Below are positions 25,578 through 32,949 of a DNA stretch of 64,000 nucleotides, one piece after another. The notes under the pieces were generated by a model. It was not told where the DNA came from. It saw only the letters and a list, made by a program, of their open reading frames with translations, and ran no database searches. The stretch is from an uncultured cyanobacterium (GTDB lineage: Bacteria > Cyanobacteriota > Cyanobacteriia > PCC-6307 > Cyanobiaceae). The stretch spans positions 1 to 64,000 of the forward strand of contig CAIOGZ010000071.1 in NCBI GenBank assembly GCA_903858015.1, read 5' to 3'. Within the stretch, counting starts at the first letter, position 1. Each line of letters starts with the position of its first letter. Position numbers and translations under genes: made by a program.

Positions 25578-26918
25578 TCAGCGCCCGATCGGGAACATAG
25601 GCCGCACCGCCTGAATCCGCCGCCGCAATTTGCGGCTCCAGCCGAAGGCGGCAGTGGCACCTAGCAGGGGGAGGGGGCTAGGTGTGCCCACGCTATCGGC
25701 CCCAGGATCAAATTCAAAGATGGCGCCCGACCTAGCATAGGCACCATCATATACGGTGCCATAAAAAGTTCTGCCGTTACCAGCCGGGATAAGGGCTGCG
25801 TAGGGGTCAGCACCGTTTGAAGGATCAAAAGTGCCTTTGATGGCTATAGCGCCGCTGCCTGAAGGATCAAACTCAAATATTACGCCATCGCCATAGGTGT
25901 TGTTAAAGCCACCATTTACAGTGGTGCCATAAAATGTTGCGCCATTGCCAGCCGGGGTAAGCGCTGCGTAGGGATTAGCGCCATTTGCACCATTAAAACT
26001 GCCTTTGAGGGTTATGGAGCCGCTGTCTGAAGGGTCAAATTCAAAGATGGCGCCAGAGTCATTGACACCGCCTAAAGCTGTGGTGCCATAAAATGTTGCG
26101 CCATTGCCAGCCGGGGTAAGGGCTGCGTAGGGATTAGCGCCGTTTGCACGATTAAAACTGCCTTTGAGGGTTATGGAGCCGCTGCCTGAAGGATCAAATT
26201 CAAAGATGGCGCCAGAGCCATAGACGCCGCATCCAGAAGTGGTGCCATAAAATTTTGTGCCGTTGCCAGCCGGGGTCAGGGCTGCGTAAGGGGAAGAACA
26301 GTCTGTATCAAAACTGCCTTTGAGGGTTATGGAGCCGCTGCCTGAAGGATCAAACTCAAAGATTGCGCCATAGCCATTGGCACCACCATATCGAGTGGTG
26401 CCATAAAATGTTGCGCCATTGCCAGCCGGGGTAAGCGCTGCGTAGGGATTAGCGCCATTTGCACCATTAAAACTGCCTTTGAGGGTTATGGAGCCGCTGC
26501 CTGAAGGGTCAAATTCAAAGATGGCGCCAGAGTCATTGACACCGCCTAAAGCTGTGGTGCCATAAAATGTTGTGCCATTGCCAGCCGGGGTAAGGGCTGC
26601 GTGGGGGTAAGCGCCGGTTCCACGATTAAAACTGCCTTTGAGCGTTATGGAGCCACCGCCCGAAGGATCAAACTCAAAGATAGCACCAGAGCCATAGACA
26701 CCACCTTCAGTAGTGGTGCCATAAAATGTTCTGCCGTTGCCAGCCGGGGTCAGGGCTGCCCAGGGGTTAGCGCCGTTTGCACGATTAAAACTGCCTTTGA
26801 AGGTGATGGCCGGAGCCGCAAGCGCGGCCTGCGGCGTGAGGGCAGCGAAGGCCAGGCTGCCGATGCCTGCCAGCAGGAGAGGTTTCTTGAGGCCTAGTGC
26901 AAACTTCGATGCGGGCAT
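25578..26918 (-). CDS. Secreted tandem-repeat (GloVer-type) protein with PEP-CTERM-like C-terminus
   Basis: 446 residues. A signal peptide (hydrophobic about 12-33, cleavage after ALAAP) is followed by seven repeats of about 53 residues with consensus KGSFN-ANGANPYAALTP, then AGNG-TFYGTT-GG and GAIFEFDPSGSG. This matches the Gloeo/Verruco (GloVer) extracellular repeat. The C-terminus is PSPLPLLGATAAFGW followed by SRKLRRRI: a Pro-rich start, one hydrophobic helix and a basic end, a PEP-CTERM-type sorting signal for a cyanobacterial exosortase. It is likely cleaved and attached to the surface or released with polysaccharide. Some adjacent repeats are nearly identical in DNA, so copy number may vary. 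Confidence 0.82.
   Translation of the reverse strand: MPASKFALGLKKPLLLAGIGSLAFAALTPQAALAAPAITFKGSFNRANGANPWAALTPAGNGRTFYGTTTEGGVYGSGAIFEFDPSGGGSITLKGSFNRGTGAYPHAALTPAGNGTTFYGTTALGGVNDSGAIFEFDPSGSGSITLKGSFNGANGANPYAALTPAGNGATFYGTTRYGGANGYGAIFEFDPSGSGSITLKGSFDTDCSSPYAALTPAGNGTKFYGTTSGCGVYGSGAIFEFDPSGSGSITLKGSFNRANGANPYAALTPAGNGATFYGTTALGGVNDSGAIFEFDPSDSGSITLKGSFNGANGANPYAALTPAGNGATFYGTTVNGGFNNTYGDGVIFEFDPSGSGAIAIKGTFDPSNGADPYAALIPAGNGRTFYGTVYDGAYARSGAIFEFDPGADSVGTPSPLPLLGATAAFGWSRKLRRRIQAVRPMFPIGR
25700..26850. repeat. Seven tandem coding repeats of about 159 bp
   Basis: Copies run back to back within the GloVer gene; repeats two and five, and three and six, are the most alike, suggesting block duplication. 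Confidence 0.85.
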
Positions 26919-26977
26919 TGGTTTAATTGACCTCTAGGCCAATACTCACGGCATGAGGTGGCGAATAGGAAGGGGGG

Positions 26978-27247
26978 ATGACAGCTGCGCATTTGGCTCG
27001 TATCCGCTGCGTCCGTTTCGCCGGCCATGGGGGCACCGCTCACCCCAGCTCAAGCCAGGTGCTGGCGGAATTGAGGCAGGCCGGGGACGTTACGCCTACC
27101 GCCGTCGCGGCGTGCCAACAAGAACCAACCATCGACGCCCTCCTCATCCAGCTCTGCCTCCGCAACGACTTGACCCTGTTGACGACGGACCAGGACTTTC
27201 ACGCAGCCCCCAAACACGTTGCGTTCAGCTTGTCGGGCGCCAGCTGA
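26978..27247 (+). pseudogene. Remnant of a PIN-domain toxin C-terminus
   Basis: The last part of this frame reads EPTIDALLIQLCLRNDLTLLTTDQDFH, the typical end of PIN-domain nucleases (acidic residue in IDALL, then LLTTDxDF). The first 50 codons have no PIN features, so the N-terminal catalytic half is gone. It is followed 61 bases later by an unpaired antitoxin gene. Confidence 0.55.
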
Positions 27248-27308
27248 GGCCAGGCCGGGCAAATCGGCTTGCACTGCCAAAGATGTACATGTCCATCAAC
27301 TGTGTGCC

Positions 27309-27581
27309 ATGGCGACGACCCGCCTGTTTCGCAACGGCCACTCCCAGGCGGTGAGGATTCCGGCCGATCTGGCCTCCGAGCGCGCTGATCTGGAACAGGA
27401 GATCGAACGCATTGGCGATGAACTGCGAATCCGCCCCGCCGCCAGGCCGATCCGAGCTGCCCTGGCGGCCTTGGCCAGCTTCTCCCCGGCTTTCCTGGCG
27501 GAAGGTCGCGGCGACCAAGAGCAGGCCGATCGGCCGCTGCTGTCACCACCGCCGTGCCGACCACGGTGCCCAAGCCGGTGA
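27309..27581 (+). CDS. VapB/MazE-type AbrB-fold antitoxin, orphan
   Basis: 90 residues. The AbrB/SpoVT swapped-hairpin domain is at the start: MATTRLFRNGHSQAVRIPADLA, then EQEIERIGDELRIRP. The toxin-binding part ends FLAEGRGDQEQADR, after which homologues normally stop. Here about 17 extra Pro/Arg-rich residues follow, suggesting a small frameshift at the end. No toxin gene follows; the PIN remnant lies upstream. It could still regulate in trans. The start is the ATG at 27309. Confidence 0.75.
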   Translation: MATTRLFRNGHSQAVRIPADLASERADLEQEIERIGDELRIRPAARPIRAALAALASFSPAFLAEGRGDQEQADRPLLSPPPCRPRCPSR

Positions 27582-27650
27582 CGATCGCCCCCCGCTATCG
27601 GCTCGATCCGGGTTTGGTGATCGAGAACTGGTTGGCGTCAAGGGCCCCGC

Positions 27651-27701
27651 TCACGGCTCCCCATCCCTCAGCTCACGCAGTCGCGCAAGGGCGGCTCCCT
27701 T
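27651..27701 (-). pseudogene. Duplicated tail of an antitoxin gene
   Basis: Reading leftwards, the frame ends LARLRELRDGEP-stop and then GTGAGCGGGGCC, nearly the same as the end of the intact antitoxin gene (LLRELRDQEP, TGA, GTGAGCGGGGCC at about 28145-28175). It directly follows the intact toxin gene, so it is the leftover of a tandem copy. Confidence 0.65.
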
Positions 27702-28156
27702 CAGCCCACCGCCAACACCAGCTCCACCCGGGTCTGGAGCTGCTGCGCCGCCGACACCAGGGTCGAGTCGGCGCTCACCAAGGTGAGCCCGTGGCGATGG
27801 GCCACCGCTAGATGCAGGGCATCGGCGGCCTGTAGGCCGGAGCTGGCAAACTCCTGCAGCCAGGAGCGCGCCAGCAGGAAGTCGTCGCCCCGGGGCTCCA
27901 GCATGCCCAGCCGCTCGTTGCGGAACTGCTCCAGGGCCAGCTGCAACGCATCGATCCGGCTGGTTTCCAACTCGCCGCGGCGCTGGCGCAGAGCCGTGGC
28001 GGAGGCGAACTCCAGCAGCACCCAATGGCTGATCCAGAGCTCGTGGTCTTCGACTTGCGCGAGCCAGGCCTCCGCCGCCGCGTAGCCACCGTCGTTGTGA
28101 AACAGCGACACCAGCAGGCAGCTGTCCACATAGCACCCAGCGCGGGCCCCGCTCAC
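27701..28156 (-). CDS. VapC-family PIN-domain toxin
   Basis: 151 residues. The PIN fold starts CYVDSCLLVSLFHNDG (first Asp), followed by WVLLEFASA (Glu) and a C-terminal LQAADALHLAVAHRHGLTLVSADSTL with two more acids. All four metal-binding acids appear present, so it should be an active ribonuclease. The start is the GTG at 28156, which overlaps the TGA of the antitoxin gene (GTGA), a typical coupled arrangement; the longer open frame upstream is the antitoxin gene read in another frame. Confidence 0.85.
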   Translation of the reverse strand: MSGARAGCYVDSCLLVSLFHNDGGYAAAEAWLAQVEDHELWISHWVLLEFASATALRQRRGELETSRIDALQLALEQFRNERLGMLEPRGDDFLLARSWLQEFASSGLQAADALHLAVAHRHGLTLVSADSTLVSAAQQLQTRVELVLAVG

Positions 28157-28398
28157 GGCTCCTGATCCCGCAGCTCCCGCAGCAGTGCCACCGCTGAGCC
28201 CCCAGGGCCCTGGTGATCGCCGTGCAGGGCGCGCAGCCGGCTCACCCAATCCGGCGATCCGGCGCTCTTGGGGTGTTCCCGCACCAGCCGCGCCACCGGC
28301 TGGCCGCGGCGGGTGATCACCACCTCCTCGCCGGCCTCGATCGCATCGAGCAGGGCCGAGAGCTGGGCCTTGGCCTCGGCTAAAGCGACCTTGCGCAT
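28153..28398 (-). CDS. Phd/YefM-type antitoxin (prevent-host-death family)
   Basis: 81 residues: starts MRKVALAEAKAQLSALLDAI, then EEVVITRRGQPVARLV, the Phd/YefM DNA-binding fold. The C-terminal part ends AVALLRELRDQEP. It is immediately upstream of, and overlapping, the PIN toxin gene. The start is the ATG at 28398. Just upstream the direct repeat GTTACTCA-GTTAGTCA could be a binding site for autorepression. The only complete toxin-antitoxin pair of this island. Confidence 0.88.
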   Translation of the reverse strand: MRKVALAEAKAQLSALLDAIEAGEEVVITRRGQPVARLVREHPKSAGSPDWVSRLRALHGDHQGPGGSAVALLRELRDQEP

Positions 28399-28451
28399 GA
28401 TAAGTTGACTAACTGAGTAACAAACTAGGCCAAGGCCCTGGGCCTGCGGGC

Positions 28452-28560
28452 TCAGGGCACCTGGAGCCAATCCAGCCGCCCCACGCCGCCGCAGCTCACC
28501 TCCACGGCCAGCTCCCGGCCGTTGGCCTTCGGGCTGATGCGGCGGGGAACGCCCGGGCCC
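28452..28560 (-). pseudogene. Duplicated 3' end of the TolB-like lipoprotein gene
   Basis: The frame reads GVPRRISPKANGRELAVEVS and then CGGVGRLDWLQVP before a stop, closely matching the last 33 residues of the lipoprotein at 30318-30815 (GVPRRISLRADGRELAVEVS ...). Upstream of GVPRR the similarity ends abruptly. Confidence 0.75.
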
Positions 28561-28814
28561 TGCTGGGTCGGCTCTCCACTGTGAGAAGGCGGTGGAGCCC
28601 ACCGCAGCGCCAACCTGTTGCCAAGATTTCCCAAGGCTCGGCATCTAGGTCGCCAGCCTGTACAAGCGGCGCCACCAGGTCTCGAAGCATCCATTCAGCG
28701 GAATGGTGAGCCGTTGAGAGGACGGCGAGATTTGGGATGTTATGAGATTCCATTATCAAGCATTTGGCTTGGTTTTAATCGATGTATCTTGGCTGGTTCT
28801 TTTGAGTGTGATCG
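28561..28814. other. Spacer without a recognised gene
   Basis: A leftward frame from about 28759 begins MIMESHNIPNLAVLSTAHHS and runs through 60 plausible residues before drifting into the duplicated gene end. It could be the 5' part of a small unknown gene, but nothing confirms it. Confidence 0.3.
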
Positions 28815-29459
28815 CTAATCGATTGCATTGAGTCTTGCCTTTTCTTGTTCTGCCATGGTGGGATATTTCTGTGCCCATGCTTTCTGGCTGGGATTGGCAT
28901 TAAGATATGCGCTCCAGCTGCATTTGTATTTTTTGGTCGCGACTCCACATTCGAGATTGTCGATACGTTTTTTCTCTGCCGCTTCTGCTTTGAGTGTGTC
29001 AATTTGTGCTTGTAGCGTCTTGTTGACCTCTCCTACTGACAGGCCGGTCATGCCCATTATCTCCATCATGAACTGATTAGCAGGAGTATTATTCTTGAAT
29101 TTTATGGTAGAAAGTTGGACATTTCCTTGCTCGTCTAGGTGGTTAATGAAGAATTGATAATCGTGTTTCTTTGCCCCAAATCCAACAATACCAGGCAGGC
29201 CAAATAAGACGACTGATGCCACTCCTATTCCCACGTCAGTCTTTGAGCCGGCTCCACCCTGGGACCAGCTAAGAATTTTGTCCTTATCAATTGCTAAGCC
29301 TGGCAATACCAGTTTTCCTGCGCCCATCGTTACTGTGCACCGATTGTCGCCATTGCAGATGGCTTCGTAGACTCCAGCGAATGCAGATATCGGTGCACTC
29401 AGCTGTGCACAAACCAATGCACCCGCCAGGGGAGCCATGCTTCTTTTCGCTTTATGCAT
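28815..29459 (-). CDS. Secreted hypothetical protein
   Basis: 214 residues from the ATG at 29459; a 26-codon upstream extension is possible. A signal peptide (hydrophobic core GALVCAQLSAPISAFA) precedes YEAICNGDNRCTVTMGAGKLVLPG. Next come a glycine-rich hydrophobic stretch (GIGVASVVLFGLPGIVGFGAK) and HDYQFFINHLDEQGNV. The order resembles a poorly characterised cyanobacterial secreted family starting with a Cys-containing hairpin. The C-terminus is a Lys/Glu-rich helix and a Cys-Cys segment (LECGVATKKYKCSW). AT-richer than its surroundings, consistent with transfer. No function known. Confidence 0.65.
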   Translation of the reverse strand: MHKAKRSMAPLAGALVCAQLSAPISAFAGVYEAICNGDNRCTVTMGAGKLVLPGLAIDKDKILSWSQGGAGSKTDVGIGVASVVLFGLPGIVGFGAKKHDYQFFINHLDEQGNVQLSTIKFKNNTPANQFMMEIMGMTGLSVGEVNKTLQAQIDTLKAEAAEKKRIDNLECGVATKKYKCSWSAYLNANPSQKAWAQKYPTMAEQEKARLNAID

Positions 29460-29537
29460 TGCATTTGTTTGATCAATGCTACCCAATGATTGCCCAAATT
29501 GAATCGAGGCTTTCCGCATAGCGCTTGGATCGTTCAA

Positions 29538-30010
29538 CTTCTTAATGTCTTGTATCCCGATCGGAGTTTAATAATTAGCCTTGGGCGATCAAATGCTCTC
29601 TGGCCGTGGTCTTGGTGTGGCTGCAAGTTGATTGGTCGCTGGGATGGAGTGGCGGACGGGTTGCGTTGGGAGATGGAGTTTTATCTGGATTGCCCGCCAT
29701 CAGTTCTTGGCGGGCCAAGAACCCTTGTCCTGATAGTGAATAGGGTTTTAATTTGCCGCCATATCATCAGGGTCTCGCTGAATCCAAGCTGGCACTGGTC
29801 AGCGCAACTACTCTTCCCGTAGCCTGTCCTACTCCCTAGCAATTCCCTGGTATCTCCTGCCCGCCCGGCCGCGCATCCAGTGGCCCAGGATTTGCTTGTC
29901 TATCCCTCGCCAGCCGAGGCTGCTCTAGATTTTCTAACGAAAGGCCTCCGGGGCATTGCCAACGGCTAGTTGAATGATCAATGGTCCGCATCGGATTCGT
30001 TCCCTGCTCA
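29538..30010. other. Non-coding stretch between the secreted protein and the integrase relic
   Basis: No supported gene. A 110-codon plus-strand frame (29490-29822) has no protein-like pattern. The stretch contains the pair of overlapping hairpins at 29692-29722. Confidence 0.5.
29692..29722. repeat. Two overlapping, mutually exclusive perfect hairpins
   Basis: GCCCGCCA (29692-29699) pairs with TGGCGGGC (29708-29715). GTTCTTGG (29703-29710) pairs with CCAAGAAC (29715-29722). Both stems have eight perfect pairs and share bases, so only one can form at a time. No U-run follows. Confidence 0.75.
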
Positions 30011-30175
30011 GGATAGGTAGCCAGGGCTTCGTACCCCAAATGGCCCTCGGTTCAGCCCATGGGTGCAGGCCATTCTGGCATTCAAATCGCTGGGGCCGAC
30101 CACCTCCTGAGTTGTCAGCATGTCGGCGCCCTGCTCTAGAAGCTGCGGAGTAACACAATGGCCCAAGCTATGGGC
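30011..30175 (-). pseudogene. Degenerate C-terminus of an integron-type tyrosine recombinase
   Basis: The leftward frame reads HSLGHCVTPQLLEQGADMLTT and QEVVGPSDLNARM, then YTH-like CTHGLNRGPFGVRSP. This follows the well-known end of integron integrases (HSFATHLLEQGADIRTVQ, ELLGHSDLNTTMIYTH, VLNRGPFGVRSP). Several signature residues are changed: the catalytic histidine of LGHSD is Pro, and the catalytic tyrosine of IYTH is Cys (ACTH). The rest of the gene is not recognisable, so this is a relic. Confidence 0.7.
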
Positions 30176-30317
30176 GCAAGGTATCGGCGCAAGGTTTGGC
30201 GGGTTGCCGCTTTGCTCGCCCCCGCTGCTTGCCCGCTTGCAAGGCTGCCGGCCTGCAGCCTGCACGGCTACGCCCACAGCGCCCCATTCCGCAATGCGAT
30301 TGTGCTGGTGAAGCACT

Positions 30318-30815
30318 TCACGGCAGCTGGATTAGATCCACCTGCCACACGCCACCGCGGCTCACTTCCACCGCCAGCTCGCGGCCATCGGCCCGCAGGC
30401 TGATCCGCCTCGGCACCCCGGCCGGTTGCATGGCAATCGGTTCGAGGGCCATCAGGTTGCGGCGATAGAGCACCAGCTCGGTGCTGCCTTCGCGTTGTCG
30501 CACCACCGCCAGCCGCTCGCCGCTGGCATCCACGGCCACCGCCAGCGGCTGGGCATCGGGGCGGTTCAGACCAGGCAGGGGGAGCGGCAGTTGGCGCTCG
30601 AGATCCACCAGCACCACCTGATCGCGGCCGCCTTGGCCGCCGATCAGGGCCAGCCAGCGGCCCGCCAGCGACGGCGCCCGGCTGCTGCCGATCGCCTCCA
30701 GCTTGCGGTTGAGGCTGCCCATCGGTAGGGGCATCTGGCCCAGGCAGCCCTGCAGCGCCATCGCCAGCAGCAACGGCGCCGCCAGGATCGCCATGGCCCG
30801 GGGCGAGCGTTTCAT
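30318..30815 (-). CDS. TolB-like lipoprotein (second of a pair)
   Basis: 165 residues. A lipoprotein signal peptide has its lipobox at LQGC (about residue 24). The rest is beta-propeller-like with TolB/WD40 rhythm: SLAGRWLALIGG, VLVDLERQLPLPLPGL, VAVDASGERLAVVRQ and ISLRADGRELAVEVSRGGVWQVDL. Too short for a full propeller (three to four blades), so it may pair with the upstream paralogue. Its start overlaps the stop of that gene by four bases (ATGA), indicating cotranslation. Probably located in the outer-membrane periplasmic leaflet. Confidence 0.75.
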   Translation of the reverse strand: MKRSPRAMAILAAPLLLAMALQGCLGQMPLPMGSLNRKLEAIGSSRAPSLAGRWLALIGGQGGRDQVVLVDLERQLPLPLPGLNRPDAQPLAVAVDASGERLAVVRQREGSTELVLYRRNLMALEPIAMQPAGVPRRISLRADGRELAVEVSRGGVWQVDLIQLP

Positions 30816-31408
30816 CGCCGATCCGCCGGGTTGGGGCCGCCGCCGCTGCGCAGCAGACCTGGCGGTAGATCGGGCTCCAGCAGGGGGCTCAGATCCAATA
30901 GCTCCAGCCGCGATTGCCCCTGCCGCACCACCTCCAGGGCTAGGCGCCGGCCATCGGGAGCCAGGGAGAGCCGCTCCACCGCCTGGTCGCCGGGTAGGGG
31001 CAGGCGCTGCAGCTTGCCGCTGGCCCGGTCTTCAATCAGCACAATCGGGCGGTTGCCCTGCTGCCCGAGCACCGCCACATAGCGGCCATTCCAGCTGAGC
31101 GAGGGGGAGCGGTGCGGTTGGAAGCGGCGCAGCTGGCGCAGCGGCAGCTCCCGGCCGGAGGGCTGCTCCTGCAATAGCAAGCTGTCGCGGCCGCCGCGCA
31201 ACACCACGGTGGCCAAAACTTTGCCATCGCCACTGAGGGCGGGGTCCTGGCGGTTGGACGGGCCGAGGCCAAATCCAGCCGGACCGGCGCTGCGGCGACC
31301 CCAGCTCCAGCTGCCGCAGCCGCCGCAGGCCAGGCAAACCAGCAGGGCCGGCCCAAGCCAGGCGCTGCGCTGGCTGACCAGCGGGATCGAAGGGGGCCTG
31401 GGCGGCAC
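30812..31408 (-). CDS. TolB-like lipoprotein (first of a pair)
   Basis: 198 residues with a hydrophobic leader and lipobox-like ACGGC (about residue 31). TolB-type blades follow: DPALSGDGKVLATVVLRGG, SPSLSWNGRYVAVLGQQGN and LSLAPDGRRLALEVVRQG. It is a tandem paralogue of the next gene, with which it shares the Asp-Gly-Arg/Lys turn in each blade. Both are short, suggesting a split or duplicated ancestral propeller. Start: the ATG at 31408. Function unknown; binding to cell-envelope partners is a family-level guess. Confidence 0.72.
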   Translation of the reverse strand: MPPRPPSIPLVSQRSAWLGPALLVCLACGGCGSWSWGRRSAGPAGFGLGPSNRQDPALSGDGKVLATVVLRGGRDSLLLQEQPSGRELPLRQLRRFQPHRSPSLSWNGRYVAVLGQQGNRPIVLIEDRASGKLQRLPLPGDQAVERLSLAPDGRRLALEVVRQGQSRLELLDLSPLLEPDLPPGLLRSGGGPNPADRR

Positions 31409-31534
31409 GGTCTGGGAGTTGGCGGCTAGCGGGATCCCAAGTGCGTGTAAGGCCTGATTGGGGATCGCTGGATTCGGGCTCCCAACTGCAGGGATCGCCG
31501 GATTGGGGACTGCTGCAATCGGGATCGCTCCAAT

Positions 31535-32536
31535 TCAGTTGTCGAAGCGGGAGCTGTTGTCCCTGGGCGGGCCCGACGGGCCTGGCCGATCAGAACGGGC
31601 GGCTGGCCGCTCCGCATTGGCTCGAGCCGAATCCGCTCGGGCCGAGTCGGGGCCAGCCGGTGATCTGCCTGAGCTTGGCGCCGGGTTGCCCCGGCCCGAG
31701 AGCGGTGCATACTCGGCATCACTCACCGCTGCTGCCCGGTTGGTCGCCGTAGCTGAGCTCGCCCGGATCGGTGAACCCTGGGGAATGCCGTTGTTGCTAG
31801 GGATGCTGGGCGCACCGCCAGCCGCTGGCTCGGCGCCGCCGGGCCTGCGGCTGGAGCGGGGCATCGTCTCGCTACTGGCTACCGGACGGCTGCCCCGGCG
31901 CACGTCACCTCCGTCGCGGCGCCGGGCACCAAAATCGGTGGCCGCCGGGCGAGAACCGGAAGCGCTATAGCGGCCGGAGGGGGGCTCACGATCCGGCTCG
32001 GGGCGGTAGCTGGGGTCCGGCCGGGGCGAGTCCCACTGGTCGTCTTCACCGCGGCGGCTGACGGCCCGCTCCGGGATGGCGGCGCGGCTGGGGCGGCGCG
32101 GCCGGTAAAAATCTTCCTCCGCTCCCTCGCGGTTGGGGATGCGGCGGCGGAAGCCCTCGGGTTCATCGAAGCTTTCACCCTCCCAATTGCGGCCAGACAT
32201 GCCGCCGCGGGGCGGGAAGGGGGCGGGCTCCTCTTCGTCGTCGAAGTAGGAGGAGCGGCGGGCCTGTTCGGTGGTCACGCCCCGCAGGCGCACACTCTCG
32301 TAGGCGAAAAACACCGTGGTGGCGGCCAGCAGAAACTGGCCGAACTGCAGGATTGGATCGAGGCGCCAGCCCTGAAAGAAGAGGATGCCGCCGCAGAGCA
32401 GGCCGATCGCGGCGAAAAACACGTCGTAATCGCGGGCTAGGGCTGGCTTGAAGTTCCTCATGAAATAGAGGAAGGCCCCGCCGACGGCCAGCACAATGCC
32501 GACAATGCTGGCCCAATTGAGGCTGGCGTTAACCAA
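31535..32536 (-). CDS. Ycf66 family protein
   Basis: 333 residues when started at the TTG at 32536, which gives the family's N-terminus (xVNASLNWASIVGIVLAVGG). Three hydrophobic segments occupy about residues 8-25, 35-55 and 58-80, with RNFKPALARDYDVFF and LRPILQF-like GWRLDPILQFGQFLL between. The remaining 230 residues are charged and disordered (Arg, Ser, Pro, Glu), longer than in plastid homologues. Ycf66 is found only in cyanobacteria and some plastids; a thylakoid role is suspected but unproven. It is downstream of psbX on the same strand. Confidence 0.88.
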   Translation of the reverse strand: MVNASLNWASIVGIVLAVGGAFLYFMRNFKPALARDYDVFFAAIGLLCGGILFFQGWRLDPILQFGQFLLAATTVFFAYESVRLRGVTTEQARRSSYFDDEEEPAPFPPRGGMSGRNWEGESFDEPEGFRRRIPNREGAEEDFYRPRRPSRAAIPERAVSRRGEDDQWDSPRPDPSYRPEPDREPPSGRYSASGSRPAATDFGARRRDGGDVRRGSRPVASSETMPRSSRRPGGAEPAAGGAPSIPSNNGIPQGSPIRASSATATNRAAAVSDAEYAPLSGRGNPAPSSGRSPAGPDSARADSARANAERPAARSDRPGPSGPPRDNSSRFDN

Positions 32537-32741
32537 GGGGGGTTGCGGGAGTCGTCCCGGGCGGGTGCGAGCGTGATTCCAGTCTAGGGACAGGGCCCCA
32601 TCCAGCACCGACGGCGGCGAGGCCGGCGTTAGCCGCCCGTCGCTGCCCCGTCAGACGTGGTCGGGCCAGCAGCCAACCTGATCGAGGCGATGCAGCCGCG
32701 AGTCAGCTGGCTTGGGGGGGGCTGCTGGTGGCGAGCTGGCT

Positions 32742-32864
32742 TCAGAGCCGGCGGTCGAGGCGGTCGTTCTGGCTGATGAAGAACAGGGCAATCGCAATCG
32801 GGATCACCACGATCGCCCCTCCGTAGACGAGGCTGCTGAGAAAATTGGAGAGGGAGGGGGTCAT
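32742..32864 (-). CDS. psbX: Photosystem II protein PsbX
   Basis: 40-residue single-helix photosystem II subunit, too short for most gene finders. Translation from the ATG at 32864 begins [16 protein letters not shown], continues [16 protein letters not shown] and ends NDRLDRRL. This matches PsbX in length, the MTPSLSNF start and the ISQxD end of the helix. PsbX sits beside cytochrome b559 and influences plastoquinone exchange. It is divergent from yggT (about 85 bases apart), and ycf66 follows downstream on the same strand, a common cyanobacterial neighbourhood. Confidence 0.93.
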   Translation of the reverse strand: MTPSLSNFLSSLVYGGAIVVIPIAIALFFISQNDRLDRRL

Positions 32865-32949
32865 GGTGGCGGACTTGGCGTCAAGCTCGAGCGATCCTAG
32901 GCAGCGGCGGGTGGCTTCCTACGATCCGAATCCTTCCGCTTAGAGCTTT

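Noticed and set aside
28496-28759. Leftward frame starting MIMESHNIPNLAVLSTAHHS
   Set aside because: The first 60 residues look plausible, but the frame runs on into the duplicated lipoprotein gene end in another frame, and no family is recognised. Kept only as a note.
29490-29822. Plus-strand frame of 110 codons
   Set aside because: It overlaps the signal-peptide region of a real gene on the other strand and has a Trp/Arg/Leu mix without domain character.
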